64,000 bases of DNA from Acidimicrobiia bacterium (GTDB lineage Bacteria > Actinomycetota > Acidimicrobiia > Acidimicrobiales > Aldehydirespiratoraceae), in assembly GCA_022828135.1 (NCBI GenBank), contig JAJEJB010000032.1, forward strand, positions 124,001 through 188,000, written 5' to 3'. The number at the start of each line of letters is the position of its first letter. Within the stretch, counting starts at the first letter, position 1. A model generated the notes under the pieces. It did no database searches. It was not told the DNA's origin and saw nothing but the letters and a program-made list of their open reading frames with translations. Position numbers and translations under genes: made by a program. Below, piece by piece: positions 16,283 to 26,083 of this stretch.

Positions 16283-17056
16283 ATGACCGCGGCCACCTAC
16301 GAGCGCGACGGCCACGTCGCCACCATCACCTACAACCGCCCCGAGGCCCTCAACGCCGTCAACGGGGCCATGCGCCGGGCCCTGGACGAGGCGTGGGTGA
16401 CCTTCCGTTCCGACACCGAGGCCTGGGTGGCCATCGTCACCGGGACGGGCCGGGCCTTCTGCGCGGGCGCCGACCTCAAGGACTCCGAGGGCTCGACGGG
16501 GGAGTGGCCGGGGTCGTTCTGGGAATGGCCCACCATCACCACCTTCGAGTCCGGGATGGAGATCTGGAAGCCCACCATCGCGGCGGTCAACGGTCCGTGC
16601 ATCGGCTACGGGCTGACCGCGGTGCTGGCCTGCGACTTCGTCCTGGCCGGCGACCGGGCCACCTTCGCCTATCCCGAGGTCCGCATCGGCGTGCCCACCA
16701 TCGTGGGGGCGTTGCGCCTGCCCGACCGGGTGGCCTGGCCCGACGCCCTGGAGCTTCTGCTCACCGGTGAGACCATCGACGCGGAGCGGGCCAGGGAGAC
16801 CGGCCTGGCGTGGAGGGTCATACCCCACGACGATCTCATGGCCGAGGCCCGCAGCCTCGCCGACCGCCTGTGCGCCGGCGCGCCCCTGGCTGTGCGGGCC
16901 ACCAACGAGATGGCCCGCCGGGGCCGGACCCTTGGATGGACCGAGGCGGTGCGCATGGGCGAGACCATGCGCCGGGTGGCGTCCGACACCGCCGACGCGG
17001 CCGAGGGGATAGCGGCCTGGCAGGAGGGCCGCCCCCCGAACTGGCAGGCCCGCTAG
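16283..17056 (+). CDS. Enoyl-CoA hydratase/isomerase (crotonase) family protein
   Basis: This 257-residue crotonase-fold protein shows YNRPEALNAVNGAMRRAL, the oxyanion-hole segment TGTGRAFCAGADLKDSEG and the second oxyanion segment AAVNGPCIGYGLTAVLACDF, then PEVRIGVPTIVGALRLP. The typical hydratase Glu pair is not clear (a Glu is kept in PEVRIG), so hydratase versus isomerase versus other crotonase activity is open. Start ATG 16283. Confidence 0.9.
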   Translation: MTAATYERDGHVATITYNRPEALNAVNGAMRRALDEAWVTFRSDTEAWVAIVTGTGRAFCAGADLKDSEGSTGEWPGSFWEWPTITTFESGMEIWKPTIAAVNGPCIGYGLTAVLACDFVLAGDRATFAYPEVRIGVPTIVGALRLPDRVAWPDALELLLTGETIDAERARETGLAWRVIPHDDLMAEARSLADRLCAGAPLAVRATNEMARRGRTLGWTEAVRMGETMRRVASDTADAAEGIAAWQEGRPPNWQAR

Positions 17057-17111
17057 CGCGCCGGCCGGGACACCCCGTGGGGGGATGCCCCGGCCGGATC
17101 GAGCTTGAGCG

Positions 17112-18335
17112 CTAGCTCTTGGCGTTGGTGAGCTGGTCCTGGATCAGCAGGGCGAGGTCGCCGGTGTGGGGGATGAACTCGAGCCGGGCGTTGACCTCCG
17201 GCGGCGGGTAGATGCCCGGGTCCTCCAGGATCTCTTCCAGGATGAACGGCGTGGACGCCGCGTTGGGGCTGCCGTAGTAGGTCCAGTTGGTGAGCGCGGC
17301 ACCGTTCTCGGCGTCGGTCAGGAAGTTGATCATGGCGTGCGCGGAGCACACGTTGTCGGCGTTGTGCGGGATGGCCATGGTGTCCACCCACCGCACGCCG
17401 CCCTCGGCGGGGATGGTGTAGACGTGGGTCTCGTAGGCGTCGGCCTCGAAGATCGACAGCGCGAAGCCGCCGCTCCAGCCGTGGGCCACGTCCACCTCGC
17501 CGTTGACCAGGTCGTCGCCGAAGGTGACCGAGTCGTACTTGAGCAGCCGGTCGTTGGTGGCCCTCAACACCTCGCCGGCTTCGCGGATGGCGTCCTCGTT
17601 CTGGCTGTTGATCACGTCGGCGATGCTGTAGCCGAGGTACTTGAGGGCGGCCGACACGTTCTCGGGGGCGTCGTCGAGCATCGAGATGCTGCCGGGGACC
17701 AGCGCCGCGGTGTCGGGATCGAAGATCACGGCCCAGGTGGACTCGCCGCCCAGCAGGTCGAGCACATCGTAGGTCAGGCCGATGCCGGTGGTGCCCCACT
17801 GGTAGGCCACGTGGTACAGGTGGTCGGGGTCGAAGGGCGGGTTGTTGAACTCGTCGGCGATGTTGGCCGAGTTGGGGATGGCGTCGTAATTCAGCTCCAG
17901 CAGCAGCCCCTCGCGGCGCATGGTGTCGACCATGTAGTCCGAGGGCACGATGAGGTCGTAGATGGCCGCTCCGGACTCGACTTTGGTCAGCATCTCCTCG
18001 TTGGACTCGTATGTCGTGTAGTCCACGTTGATGCCGGTCTGCTCCTCGAACGCGGCCAGCAGCTCCTCGTCCATGTACTCGGCCCAGTTGTAGAAGGCCA
18101 GGTCGCCGTCGGTCTCGCCCGGCGCGCAGGCCGCCGCGCCGGTCGCCTCCTCGACCGGGGCCGCGGTGGTGGCGGGCGCCTCGGCCTCGGCCGGCTCGGC
18201 CGCCTCGTCGTCGCCGCAGGCCGCCGCGACGAGCGCGGCTGCACCGATGGTCGCGGCGAGCAGCACGAGCCGTGAACGCCTGCCGCGGCGCATGGATCCC
18301 TTGCCGCTCGATACGGCCGCTGTTCTTGCTGACAT
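17112..18335 (-). CDS. potD: Polyamine-type ABC transporter substrate-binding lipoprotein
   Basis: The 407-residue protein has a twin-arginine-like basic N-terminus, a hydrophobic core and a lipobox VAAAC (Cys40 from ATG 18335; Met15 is an alternative start). The mature part begins with DLAFYNWAEYMDEELLAAFE, the hallmark of PotD/PotF-type spermidine/putrescine-binding proteins, and contains IYDLIVPSDYMVDTMRREG, QWGTTGIGLTYD and AFALSIF-like hinge segments. It is the last gene of a potABCD operon on the minus strand, 45 nt after the second permease. Confidence 0.92.
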   Translation of the reverse strand: MSARTAAVSSGKGSMRRGRRSRLVLLAATIGAAALVAAACGDDEAAEPAEAEAPATTAAPVEEATGAAACAPGETDGDLAFYNWAEYMDEELLAAFEEQTGINVDYTTYESNEEMLTKVESGAAIYDLIVPSDYMVDTMRREGLLLELNYDAIPNSANIADEFNNPPFDPDHLYHVAYQWGTTGIGLTYDVLDLLGGESTWAVIFDPDTAALVPGSISMLDDAPENVSAALKYLGYSIADVINSQNEDAIREAGEVLRATNDRLLKYDSVTFGDDLVNGEVDVAHGWSGGFALSIFEADAYETHVYTIPAEGGVRWVDTMAIPHNADNVCSAHAMINFLTDAENGAALTNWTYYGSPNAASTPFILEEILEDPGIYPPPEVNARLEFIPHTGDLALLIQDQLTNAKS

Positions 18336-18380
18336 GGATGTCTCCCTCCTGGGTTCGTTGGAACCGTTGAACTAGTTGAA

Positions 18381-19235
18381 CTATAGGACCTGGGTCTGCC
18401 GGCCCGCCCCTGCTCGGCGCCGCTGCAGCGCCAGCGAGCCCAGCACCAGCGCGATCGACGCGGTGAGCATCAGGGTGGAGATGGCGTTCAGCTCGGGCGT
18501 GACGCCCCGGCGGATGCTGCTGAACACGTACACCGGAAGGGTGGTCGAGCCCGGACCGGACACGAAGGCCGAGATCACGACATCGTCGAGCGACAGGGTC
18601 AGCGCCAGCAGCCCACCGGCCGCGACGCCGGGCATGATCAGCGGCAGGGTGACCCTCCTGAACGTCTGCCACCCAGTCGCGTACAGGTCGCGGGCGGCCT
18701 CCTCCAGCGTCCGGTCGAACTGGTCGAGCCTGGCCCGCACCACCACGCACACGAACGAGATGTTGAACGCGATGTGCGACAGGGCGACGGTCGAGATGCC
18801 GAGCGTGAACCTCGGCCCGAAGGAGTCGATGAACTTGAACGCCTCCGCGAAGAACACCAGCAGCATCACCGCCATGGTGATGTCCGGGATCACGATCGGC
18901 AGGTACACGGTGCCGTCCAGGGCGCGGCGGCCCCGGAACCGGTAACGGTCGAGGGCGAGGGCCACCGCGGTGCCCAGCACCACCGACACGACGGTGGACA
19001 CCAGGGCCACGATGAGGGACACCCGTATGGCCGAGGTGATCACGTCGTTGCGCAGCGCCTCTCCGTACCACTGGAAGGAGAAGCCTCCCCAGATGTTCAC
19101 CCGGGAGGAAGCGTTGAACGAGAAGACCACCAGCACGACGATGGGCACGTACAGGAAGGCGAACACCGCCCAGGCCCAGACGGCCAGCCCTCGCCGGGTG
19201 CGCCGCCCGAGGCCGACCTCGACGACGCCGCTCAT
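18381..19235 (-). CDS. potC: ABC transporter permease, PotC type
   Basis: This 284-residue inner-membrane permease has about six hydrophobic helices and the EAA loop EEAARDLYATGWQTFRRVTLP that docks the ATPase. The motif VVSVVLGTAVALALDRYRFRG is typical of PotC. Its ATG overlaps the stop of potB by 4 nt. Confidence 0.93.
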   Translation of the reverse strand: MSGVVEVGLGRRTRRGLAVWAWAVFAFLYVPIVVLVVFSFNASSRVNIWGGFSFQWYGEALRNDVITSAIRVSLIVALVSTVVSVVLGTAVALALDRYRFRGRRALDGTVYLPIVIPDITMAVMLLVFFAEAFKFIDSFGPRFTLGISTVALSHIAFNISFVCVVVRARLDQFDRTLEEAARDLYATGWQTFRRVTLPLIMPGVAAGGLLALTLSLDDVVISAFVSGPGSTTLPVYVFSSIRRGVTPELNAISTLMLTASIALVLGSLALQRRRAGAGRQTQVL

Positions 19236-20197
19236 GACGCCACCGCCGTCACGGGCTCAGCCTCGCCCTGGCCGGGCCTGCGTTTTCGACCGCGGGGCCG
19301 CCCACCGTCCTCCGCGCCGCTGCCGGAACGCTGGTTCAGGGCGACGGCCACCAGCATGGCCACGATCAACAGGACGCTGAGGGCCGCCCCGAGGGGCCAG
19401 TTGCGGGCGTCGCGGAACTGGCGGGCGATGTACGAGCCGATCAGCAGGGTCTTGGCCCCGCCCAGGATGTCGGGGACGACGTAGGAGCCGAAGCTGGGAA
19501 CGAACACCAGCACGCATCCGGCCACGATCCCCGACCGGGTGAGGGGCAGCGTCACCTTCCAGAACGCCTTCGCGCCGCTGGCGTACAGGTCCCGGGCCGC
19601 CTCGGTGAGGCTCCAGTCCATGCGCTCCAGCGCCACGTACAGGGGCAGCACCATGAACGTGAGGAAGCTGTAGACCATCCCGATCGTCACTGCGGTGGGC
19701 GTGAACAGGATCCGGAACGTCCCCAGGCCCAGGCTCTCGCTGAGCGCGGAGGCGGGCCCGTTCGACCCCAGCAGGAAGCGGATGGCGAAGACCCTCACCA
19801 GCGCGTTGGTCCAGAACGGGATCATCACCAGCACCAGCAGCACGGCCCGCACGTGCCGCGGCCGGGTCGCGATGTAGTACGCGAAGGGATACCCCACCGC
19901 CACGCACAGCACAGTGGTGAGCGTGGCCAGCCACGCCGACCGCCCGATGATGCCCAGGATGATCTCATCGCCTATGGCCTCGTAGGACTCGACATTCCAG
20001 CCGCTCAGCGATGTCCGGCCGGTGGAGGTGCGGGTGGCGAAGGAGTAGACCGTGATCAGGCCGAGCGGAATCACGAAGAAGATCAGCAGGTACAGGGCTC
20101 CGGGAGAGGCGAGGAACATCCCCTGCCGCCGGCGCGCCCGCGCGGCCGCCGCCTCTCCCGAGGCTGGAGCGCCCACCGAGGATCGGCCGGTCGGCAT
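19232..20197 (-). CDS. potB: ABC transporter permease, PotB type
   Basis: The 321-residue protein has a charged N-terminal tail, about six membrane helices and the EAA loop TEAARDLYASGAKAFWKVTLP. GSYVVPDILGGAKTLLIGS matches the PotB/PotH family. The C-terminal 40 residues are hydrophilic and poorly conserved. It follows potA by 6 nt and overlaps potC by 4 nt. Confidence 0.93.
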   Translation of the reverse strand: MPTGRSSVGAPASGEAAAARARRRQGMFLASPGALYLLIFFVIPLGLITVYSFATRTSTGRTSLSGWNVESYEAIGDEIILGIIGRSAWLATLTTVLCVAVGYPFAYYIATRPRHVRAVLLVLVMIPFWTNALVRVFAIRFLLGSNGPASALSESLGLGTFRILFTPTAVTIGMVYSFLTFMVLPLYVALERMDWSLTEAARDLYASGAKAFWKVTLPLTRSGIVAGCVLVFVPSFGSYVVPDILGGAKTLLIGSYIARQFRDARNWPLGAALSVLLIVAMLVAVALNQRSGSGAEDGGRPRGRKRRPGQGEAEPVTAVAS

Positions 20198-20203
20198 TCT
20201 CGA

Positions 20204-21271
20204 CTATTCCGCGATCACCGCGGCCGCGCCGTGGTCCCAGCTGACGGTCACCTCGTCACCGACCGCGAAGGGTTCGCCCACTTCGCCCTCGTTGCGCACC
20301 TCGACCAGCGTCGGGCCGGCCGTCACCGCATACACCACCGCGTGGCCGAGATAGGTGACGTCGCCCACCTCGCCGTCGAGACTGGCTCCCGCCGAGACCC
20401 CGGCGCCCCGCGATTGCACGCGGATGCGCTCCGGCCGGAGGCTGACGGCCACATCGGAGCCGGCCGGCGCCGAGGTCTCGGCCTCGATGACCACGCCGTT
20501 GGCGAGGCGCACCGTGCCCGATGACTCCACCGTCGCCTCGATGAGGTTGGTCCGGCCGATGAAGTCGGCCACGAAGCGGCTGGACGGCCGTTCGTAGATC
20601 TCCCGGGGGCTCCCGACCTGCAGCAGGCGCCCCTCCGACATCACCCCGATCCGCTCGCTCATGGCGAGGGCCTCCTCCTGGTCGTGGGTGACGAACACGA
20701 AGGTGATGCCCACCTCGCGTTGCAGGGCCTTGAGTTCCTGCTGCATCTCCTGGCGCAGCTTGAGGTCCAGCGCCCCCAGCGGCTCGTCCAGCAGAAGCAC
20801 CTTGGGCTGGTTGACCAGGGCCCGGGCCAGCGCCACCCGCTGCTGCTGGCCGCCGGACAGTTGGTCGGGCCTGCGCTCCTCCATTCCGGCCAGGCGCACC
20901 ATCCCGATGGCCTCGGCCACGCGCTGGCTGAGCTCGGGATCCTTCACCCGCCGCATCCGCAGCCCGAACTCGATGTTCTGGCGGACCGTCATGTGGGGGA
21001 ACAGGGCGTAGGCCTGGAACACGGTGTTGACCGGCCGGCGGTCCGGCGGCGCCATGCCGACCTCCTCGCCGAAGATTCGGAGGCTGCCCTGGGTCGGCAG
21101 GTCGAGCCCGGCGATCATGCGCAGGGTGGTGGTCTTGCCGCAGCCCGAGGGGCCGAGCAGGGCGAAGAACTCGCCGTCGTCGATGGCAAGGTCCACGTTG
21201 TCGACCGCGACGACATCGTCGAAGCGCTTGGTGACGCCTTCGATCTCTACCGCCGCTACCGGCTCAGTCAT
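20204..21271 (-). CDS. potA: ABC transporter ATP-binding protein, PotA type
   Basis: This 355-residue ATPase has Walker A LLGPSGCGKTTTLRMIAGL, signature LSGGQQQRVALARAL, Walker B VLLLDEPLGALD and the switch histidine in FVFVTHDQEEAL. Residues about 240-355 form the TOBE/OB regulatory domain typical of PotA. It is the first gene of the potABCD operon, which would import spermidine, putrescine or a related polyamine/betaine-type solute. Confidence 0.95.
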   Translation of the reverse strand: MTEPVAAVEIEGVTKRFDDVVAVDNVDLAIDDGEFFALLGPSGCGKTTTLRMIAGLDLPTQGSLRIFGEEVGMAPPDRRPVNTVFQAYALFPHMTVRQNIEFGLRMRRVKDPELSQRVAEAIGMVRLAGMEERRPDQLSGGQQQRVALARALVNQPKVLLLDEPLGALDLKLRQEMQQELKALQREVGITFVFVTHDQEEALAMSERIGVMSEGRLLQVGSPREIYERPSSRFVADFIGRTNLIEATVESSGTVRLANGVVIEAETSAPAGSDVAVSLRPERIRVQSRGAGVSAGASLDGEVGDVTYLGHAVVYAVTAGPTLVEVRNEGEVGEPFAVGDEVTVSWDHGAAAVIAE

Positions 21272-21413
21272 GGCTGCCTCCCCAACCGATCATTATTGCC
21301 GCGCCCGGCGCTGCCCGCCCGGCGCTGCCCGCCCGGAGCCGACTGCGGCAAGCCGCGCCCGGCAACCGTCGCTGAGGCTTCGTCTGGAGCGTCCGACTGT
21401 CGTAGGTCAGATG

Positions 21414-21830
21414 TCAGCCGTCGTCTTGTTCTCGTTCACCTGCGAGCACGTCACCCGCCAGGCGGGACAGCCTGCGGTCCAAGGTGCGCAGCGGCAGCGC
21501 ACCCTGCCGCCGCGCCGCGGCGAGGATCATCAGGTCCGAGAACCCGGCGCCGCCCTGCCGGTATGTGGAGGCGGCCCGCGCCACATCTTCGGGCGCCTCC
21601 AGGACGAGGCTGTCCGTAGCGAGTATCTCCAGCAGCACCTCGGAGATCTGCTCGCGTGCCAGTCGGTAGGCCCGCTCCAGAACCCAGACCATCTCGACTG
21701 CGACCTCGCGGCTGATGAAGCCCGGCTGTTCAGGGGTCAAGCTCTCGATCAGCGACCGGGCCGCGGCTGTCTGCTCGGCATCATCGGCTACCAGATATCG
21801 GACGAGGACGTTGGTGTCGAGGCTGATCAA
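21414..21830 (-). CDS. PIN-domain toxin paired with AbrB-type antitoxin
   Basis: The 138-residue product begins MISLDTNVLVRYLVADD with the first PIN aspartate, keeps the Glu of FISREVAVEMVWVLE and ends the active site with GAGFSDLMILAAARRQ and LRTLDRRL. These are the acidic residues of the VapC-type nuclease. It overlaps the upstream AbrB-like antitoxin by 4 nt. Confidence 0.9.
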   Translation of the reverse strand: MISLDTNVLVRYLVADDAEQTAAARSLIESLTPEQPGFISREVAVEMVWVLERAYRLAREQISEVLLEILATDSLVLEAPEDVARAASTYRQGGAGFSDLMILAAARRQGALPLRTLDRRLSRLAGDVLAGEREQDDG

Positions 21831-22084
21831 GGGTCGCCGTCCTGCCCGGCACGGCTGGCCCCTTCAGCCGCGGCGCGGTCCATCTCCTCCAACGACACCG
21901 CCGGCCCGTCGTGCCGGAGGATGCCGTATAGGCGGTTGACGGGCCGTACCGGCACGATCCGGACTGCGTCGCCGTCGATGATGTATCGCACCCGGTCGCC
22001 GGCTCTCACCGACAGTGCCTGCCGCACCGCCTTGGGCAGCGTCGTCTGCCCTCTAGACGTAATGCCAGACTCGACTGCAGTCAT
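21827..22084 (-). CDS. AbrB/MazE-type (swapped-hairpin) antitoxin
   Basis: The 85-residue protein has the AbrB DNA-binding hairpin: ITSRGQTTLPKAVRQALSV followed by AGDRVRYIIDGDAVRIVPV. The rest is a toxin-binding tail. Together with the PIN gene it forms a VapBC-type module at the left edge of the defence island. Confidence 0.9.
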   Translation of the reverse strand: MTAVESGITSRGQTTLPKAVRQALSVRAGDRVRYIIDGDAVRIVPVRPVNRLYGILRHDGPAVSLEEMDRAAAEGASRAGQDGDP

Positions 22085-22395
22085 GTTGCGGCCCCGTCTC
22101 CCAAGTTGCTTGTGACTGACAGATCTGCATTGTAATTCCCAAATTAAGCTGCATTCTGTCTATGAATGCAGCCAATCTTAGACTGCACAACGCAAGGACA
22201 ATCGGTCGCTCGAGGGAGGCGACGGCTTGACGGAGTGGCTGACTGCTCTGTCGGCTCGGTGGCTGGACTGCCGACGGGGAGGCATCGCCTCGGATTCTCG
22301 GCGCGGTGGCTTCCTCCTTGTGTACTGTCGTCCTGCATGGCCGAGCGGCTGTTGTGAGGGAGTCTGCGTGCTCGGACGCTGGCGTGTGAGGCCGT
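22085..22395. other. 311-nt AT-richer gap between the TA pair and the broken restriction gene
   Basis: The first 90 nt are distinctly AT-rich for this window (for example AATTCCCAAATTAAG) and probably hold divergent promoters. A perfect 9-bp inverted repeat lies at 22148-22172. The remainder looks non-coding; short frames there resemble nothing I know. Confidence 0.4.
22148..22172. promoter_or_regulatory. Perfect inverted repeat upstream of the AbrB-PIN module
   Basis: GCTGCATTC (22148-22156) and GAATGCAGC (22164-22172) are separated by 7 nt. The location, about 65 nt upstream of the antitoxin start in AT-rich DNA, fits an operator for the antitoxin. Confidence 0.4.
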
Positions 22396-23678
<1,283 letters not shown>

Positions 23679-23706
23679 GAGAGAGAGGGAGAGAGAGAGA
23701 GAGAGA
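23679..23706. repeat. GA-rich microsatellite, inverted relative to the TC tract
   Basis: Twenty-eight bases of GA with a single GGG interruption, ending GAGAGATCTC. It is complementary to the TC tract 117 nt upstream, so the two could pair as a long imperfect hairpin. Confidence 0.9.
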
Positions 23707-23719
23707 TCTCATCGGGCAT

Positions 23720-23925
23720 GGCGGTTCCGGCCGGTCCAGGGAGATCTCAACGCCACGAACGACCGGCACCGGTTCTTCCGGGACGACGGGCGTGGCGCTT
23801 CCGAGCAGTGGCGGAGCTCCACGCGACCCACGACCGGGCCCGGTTCGTGAACGACGATGGCGCTTCCGCTCGGTCCGCGAACTCGACGCCACCGGCGACC
23901 GACGCCGGTTCGTGAACGATGACGG
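23720..23925 (+). repeat. Three tandem diverged copies of a module-linker sequence, in three reading frames
   Basis: Copies start at 23720, 23794 and 23859 with GGCG(G/C)TTCC. Their translations are WRFRPVQGDLNATNDRHRFF (frame 1), WRFRAVAELHATHDRARFVN (frame 3) and WRFRSVRELDATGDRRRFVN (frame 2), each followed by DDG. In intact relatives this motif should occur once, just before the target-recognition module that begins PVYKG-S-F-x-x-WEPDTG. Three copies here match the three C-terminal modules or remnants downstream. Confidence 0.7.
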
Positions 23926-24133
23926 CGAACTGGCTCGCAGAGCGCCGCGCGAGCGGCCATGACTGAGGTGTGGCCCGTCTACAAGGGCACGTCGTTCAAC
24001 CTGTGGGAGCCCGACACCGGCGTCTACTATGACAGCGCCACCGCCGACGAGATCACGGCACACTTGCACCAGAAGCGGCTCTCGCAGAGCCTCACCGCGT
24101 CGTCGGCCTTCGCTGAGCTTCCCGAGCCCGTTC

Positions 24134-24227
24134 TGAGCGATCCGGCGACTCTGCCGTGTCGTCGTGCTCGCATCGTCTTCCGCGATGTCGCCCGGGCCAC
24201 GGACACGCGGACGGTTGTGGCGGCGCT
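24134..24227. repeat. 94-bp block identical to 24911-25004
   Basis: Starting at TGAGCGATCCGGCGACTC the two modules are identical for 94 bp, with one mismatch and then about 17 more identical bases, whereas the flanking sequence of the modules has clearly diverged. This pattern indicates recent recombination or gene conversion between modules. Confidence 0.9.
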
Positions 24228-24542
24228 GATCCCGCCGGACCGGGTGATCGTCCACCAGGCGCCCTACTTGTTGCAGACAGCGGGAACGCCGGCCGACGAG
24301 GCCTTTCTGCTCGGGGTGCTGTCATCGATGCCGTTCGACTGGCAGGCCCGCAGGACGGTGGAACTGCATCTCACCTTTGAGCAGCTCAACCTCCTCACGG
24401 TCCCCGACCCTGGTGAGGGACACCCCGTACGCGACCGCGTCACTGAGATGGCGGCGCTGCTCGCGGCCCGTGACGAACGCTTCAGGGACTGGGCCGCCCA
24501 AGTAGGGGTTCCAGTCGGCACGGACGTCGACGACATCGGGCT

Positions 24543-24553
24543 GGGGGGGGGGG
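24543..24553. repeat. G11 homopolymer causing the frameshift in module 1
   Basis: Eleven consecutive G. Homopolymers of this length are classic slippage sites in phase-variable restriction genes of other bacteria, but are also common sequencing-error sites. Confidence 0.9.
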
Positions 24554-24711
24554 CGCTCTATGCGAGCTAGACGCGTGTGTCGCCTACCTCTACGGTCTCG
24601 ACGAGGCCGACATCGCCGTGGTGTACGACACGTTCGGGCGTCCGGGGCAGTGGGATGAGCGACGCGACGCCGTCCTCGTACATTTCGGGCGCATCGCCGA
24701 GGCGCAGCGGT

Positions 24712-25548
24712 GATGGCTCTGGGGATCCCGAGGCCGGCGATGATGTCTGGCCTGTGTACGCTGGCAAGAGCTTCAACGTCTGGGAGCCCGACACCGGCGC
24801 CTACTACGACAGCGCCGACGCGGTGAGCATCACGACGCATCTGCTCCAGAAGCGGCGGTCGCAGAGCCGCACTCGCAGGTCCGCGTTCGCGGACTTGCCA
24901 GACTCATCTTTGAGCGATCCGGCGACTCTGCCGTGTCGTCGTGCTCGCATCGTCTTCCGCGATGTCGCCCGGGCCACGGACACGCGGACGGTTGTGGCGG
25001 CGCTTATCCCGCCGGACCGGGTTGTAGTCCACAAGGCGCCATACCTGATGCAACAGGCTGGCATGCCCCCAGACGAGGCCTATGTGCTCGGCGTGCTGAG
25101 TTCCATGCCGTGCGACTGGCAGGCCCGCAGGACGGTCGAACTCGTCATGTCGTTCGAGCAGCTCAACCTGCTCACCATCCCCGATCCGGGCGAGGGGCAT
25201 CCGGTTCGTGACCGGGTGGTGGAGATCGCGGGGAGGCTGGCCGCAGTGGACGACCGGTTCGCAGAGTGGGCCGCGGCCGTCGGTGTTCCGGTCGGGTCAG
25301 CCAACGACCCGCAGACCAAGGCCGACCTGATCTGCGAGCTCGACGCCTGCGTCGCCCTGCTGTACGGCCTCGACCCCGACGACCTCGCCGTGCTCTACCG
25401 CACCTTCGACGCCAAGCGCCCCGACCGCTACGCCGCCCACCACGCCGGCGTCCTCACCCACTACCGCCACTGGCGAGCGGCGACGCAACCAGCTTCGTCG
25501 CGACCAAACGCCGCACCGCCCTTTGCACCCCATTCGGGGAACAACTAG
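24712..25548 (+). pseudogene. C-terminal (target-recognition) module 2 of the restriction gene, no upstream catalytic part
   Basis: The frame is open from about 24712 to TAG 25546-25548 and reads DDVWPVYAGKSFNVWEPDTG, ..., LGVLSSMPCDWQARRTVELV, FEQLNLLTIPDPG and then CELDACVALLYGLDPDDLAV and HAGVLTHYRHW, i.e. the complete C-terminal end. It is about 70 percent similar by eye to module 1. There is no convincing start codon with a ribosome site before it, so it is best regarded as a displaced C-terminus. The last about 17 codons (after THYRHWRA) look like run-on sequence. Confidence 0.65.
24911..25004. repeat. Second copy of the 94-bp block shared by the two modules
   Basis: Identical to 24134-24227; encodes the LPCRRARIVFRDVARATDT core of module 2. 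Confidence 0.9.
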
Positions 25549-25584
25549 AGTGTCAGTACCGGGTCTGCCAAGAGAGGTGTCGGT

Positions 25585-25842
25585 ATGGCCAAGACCGAAA
25601 CCATCCGTGCCAGGGTTGAGCCCGAGTTGAAGCGCGAGGCCGAGAGCGTTCTGAGCGACCTGGGGTTGTCCGCGACCGAGGCGATCACGCTCTTCTATCG
25701 CCAGATTGCGCTGCATCGCGGTATTCCGTTCGCGGTCAAGGTGCCCAACGCAGAGACGGTCGAGGCCATGCTTCAAGCCGAGTCGGGTGAGGAACTGACC
25801 GAGTTCGCCGACCTGGACGATCTCAAAGCGAGACTGCTGTGA
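25585..25842 (+). CDS. RelB/DinJ-family antitoxin (toxin partner decayed)
   Basis: The 85-residue protein from ATG 25585 begins MAKTETIRARVEPELKREAE, then SVLSDLGLSATEAITLFYRQI and RGIPFAVKVPN, the signature of RelB/DinJ ribbon-helix-helix antitoxins. A possible ribosome site AGAGGTG precedes the ATG. The gene is intact, but the toxin expected directly downstream is only a remnant (25846-25987). It sits between restriction module 2 and the module 3 remnant, so the TA pair probably inserted into the restriction locus. Confidence 0.88.
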   Translation: MAKTETIRARVEPELKREAESVLSDLGLSATEAITLFYRQIALHRGIPFAVKVPNAETVEAMLQAESGEELTEFADLDDLKARLL

Positions 25843-25845
25843 GTC

Positions 25846-25987
25846 ATGAATTCTCTGTTCACGTCCCGACGATGGGGCGGGCATTGGGAATGCCATATCG
25901 AACCCGACTGGCCATTTGATCTGGACGCATCGAGGGGACACGCTCGTGCTTGTGCGCGCCGGCACGCACGCCGATCTGTTCGGCTGA
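25846..25987 (+). pseudogene. Remnant of a YafQ/RelE-type toxin
   Basis: After the antitoxin the sequence reads GGHWECHIEPDWP in frame 1 and, after a frame change, DTLVLVRAGTHADLFG-stop ending at 25985-25987. These are the two C-terminal blocks of YafQ-type mRNA endonucleases (cf. the E-C-H-I-E-P-D-W and R-x-G-T-H-A-x-L-F motifs). The roughly 45-50 N-terminal residues are missing and a frameshift lies between the blocks, so the toxin should be inactive. Confidence 0.75.
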
Positions 25988-26004
25988 GTGCAGCTACGGC
26001 ACCA

Positions 26005-26067
26005 AAGCGCCCCGACCGCTACGCCGACCACCACGCCGGCGTCCTCGCCCACTACCGCCACTGGTCC
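26005..26067 (+). pseudogene. Remnant of restriction module 3 (last about 21 codons)
   Basis: KRPDRYADHHAGVLAHYRHW repeats the extreme C-terminus of module 2 (KRPDRYAAHHAGVLTHYRHW) with nearly identical DNA. It directly follows the toxin remnant, indicating a third copy whose upstream part was lost or replaced by the RelB insertion. Confidence 0.75.
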
Positions 26068-26083
26068 GCAGTAGTGTCCGGCT

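Larger units (their letters stand above)
23959..24713 (+). pseudogene. C-terminal (target-recognition) module 1 of the restriction gene, frameshifted at a G11 tract
   Basis: The stretch begins at ATG 23959 with VWPVYKGTSFNLWEPDTGVY, followed by TLPCRRARIVFRDVARATDT, LGVLSSMPFDWQARRTVELH and FEQLNLLTVPDPG. This is the typical C-terminal target-recognition part of Eco57I-like methylase-restriction proteins. At 24543-24553 a run of eleven G shifts the frame: frame 1 stops at 24570, while the genuine continuation CELDACVAYLYGLDEADIAV is in frame 3 and ends at TGA 24711-24713. Twelve or nine G would restore one frame. The module is detached from any methylase core, so it is not expected to act alone. 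Confidence 0.7.
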
